6,827 nt of DNA from an uncultured Micrococcales bacterium (GTDB lineage: Bacteria; Actinomycetota; Actinomycetes; Actinomycetales; Microbacteriaceae). Position 1 is the stretch's first letter; the number at the start of each line of letters is the position of its first letter. The position numbers and the translations under genes are program-made. Below the pieces are notes generated by a model. The model was given only the letters and a program-made list of their open reading frames with translations, did not search any database and was not told the DNA's origin. Below are positions 6,144-6,827 of this stretch, one piece after another. The stretch covers positions 1-6,827 of the forward strand of contig CAITNA010000003.1 of NCBI GenBank assembly GCA_903893675.1, in the 5' to 3' direction.

Positions 6144-6827
6144 ATGGCTGGCAAAATCCGCGCGCGCGACATCGAAGAGGTTAAGGCGCGCACCAATATT
6201 GCCGATCTTGTCGGCGAATACGTCCAGCTCAAGCCTGCCGGAGTCGGCTCGCTCAAGGGCCTTTGCCCGTTCCACGACGAGAAATCGCCATCTTTTACGG
6301 TTCGCCCTAGCGACGGTTTCTATAAGTGCTTCGGCTGCGGCGAGGGCGGCGACGCCATCAAGTTCGTGCAGCAGCTCGAGAAACTGACCTTTACCGAGGC
6401 CATTGAGAAGCTCGCCGGGCGAATCTCTTTCCAGCTGACCTATGAAGAAGGTGGCGGCACGCCTGTCGACCACGGTCTTCGCAATCGCATCCTGGCTGCC
6501 AACCTGGCTGCCGCCGAGTTTTATCAGCAGCAACTTCCGAAGCCAGAGTCTGAGGCTGGTCGAGACTTTCTCAAGGGGCGCGGCTTCGATCGTGCTGCCG
6601 CAGAACACTTCGGCATTGGCTTTGCCCCGAAGGCATGGAGCGAGCTCTACAACCACCTAAAGTCAGCCGGCTTCAGCGACGACGAACTTGTCGCCGCCGC
6701 ACTGGTCACCAAGGGTGATCGCGGTTTCTACGACAAGTTCAGGGGCCGCTTGATCTGGCCGATTCGCGACGCGGCCAACGCCGTAATCGGTTTCGGGGCG
6801 CGCAAACTTTTCGATGACGACAACGGC
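6144..6827 (+). CDS. dnaG: DNA primase, N-terminal part (3' end outside window)
   Basis: DnaG makes the short RNA primers for lagging-strand and initial leading-strand synthesis and works with the replicative helicase DnaB. The 228 codons visible run open to the window edge; full proteins are about 600-650 residues. The CHC2 zinc-binding domain is complete: Cys41 and His44 in GLCPFHDEKSPSF, and Cys62 and Cys65 in YKCFGCGEGGD. It binds template DNA. After a linker comes the start of the RNA polymerase core, with FLKGRGF (142-148) and RGRLIWPIRD (200-209) followed by GFGAR (216-220). The TOPRIM catalytic segment (EGYxD region) lies beyond the edge. The ATG at 6144 gives MAGKIRARDIEEVKART, the usual N-terminus, with a -10-like hexamer just ahead and no ribosome binding site. 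The reading frame matches that of dgt but a stop and 45 bases separate them. Confidence 0.96.
   Translation, partial: MAGKIRARDIEEVKARTNIADLVGEYVQLKPAGVGSLKGLCPFHDEKSPSFTVRPSDGFYKCFGCGEGGDAIKFVQQLEKLTFTEAIEKLAGRISFQLTYEEGGGTPVDHGLRNRILAANLAAAEFYQQQLPKPESEAGRDFLKGRGFDRAAAEHFGIGFAPKAWSELYNHLKSAGFSDDELVAAALVTKGDRGFYDKFRGRLIWPIRDAANAVIGFGARKLFDDDNG

Noticed and set aside
5931..6656. A 241-codon open frame on the minus strand across the end of dgt and the start of dnaG.
   Set aside because: dgt and dnaG are in the same frame and the 45-base gap is a multiple of three, so one antisense frame stays in register over both. GC-biased third positions remove stop codons there. The product is low in recognisable motifs and both plus-strand genes are certain.
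1..6827. A novel defence, mobile or biosynthetic system.
   Set aside because: Every coding region is a recognisable housekeeping family with intact motifs, gaps are at most 73 bases, and there are no repeats, integrase, transposase or unusual gene sets.

Overview
The window is a stretch of ordinary chromosomal housekeeping DNA from a high-GC Gram-positive bacterium. The genus was not determined. Best guess is an actinobacterium of the Microbacteriaceae or a near relative. Reasons: the LeuA fragment is of the long actinobacterial type; UppS resembles the mycobacterial decaprenyl-diphosphate synthase type; GlyS is the single-chain alpha2 form; GC is roughly 57-60% by spot count of a few lines; and the gene order recO-uppS ... 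glyS ... dgt-dnaG is the one I recall from mycobacteria and other actinobacteria. No mobile element, CRISPR array, rRNA or tRNA gene was seen.

Layout, all on the + strand and almost without gaps: the 3' end of leuA (1-637); a 61-base gap with a strong hairpin and a possible leaderless promoter; recO (699-1421), overlapping uppS (1421-2203) by one base; a 73-base gap with a -10-like hexamer and a clear ribosome binding site; glyS (2277-3656), then dusB (3660-4835) after 3 bases and dgt (4836-6098) after none; a 45-base gap with a -10-like hexamer; and the 5' end of dnaG (6144 to the window edge). No stretch over 300 bases lacks a gene.

The gaps suggest four transcription blocks: leuA; recO-uppS; glyS-dusB-dgt; and dnaG onward. 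Within blocks, stop and start codons touch or nearly touch, so translation is probably coupled. Functionally the genes serve leucine synthesis (leuA), recombination repair (recO), the lipid carrier for cell-wall precursors (uppS), tRNA charging and modification (glyS, dusB), dNTP pool control (dgt) and replication priming (dnaG). They form a growth-related cluster, not one pathway.

I found no convincing new system. The points most worth checking are the leuA-recO hairpin with the putative leaderless recO start, the similar core elements before glyS and dnaG, and a Gly-to-Ser change in a conserved UppS motif.
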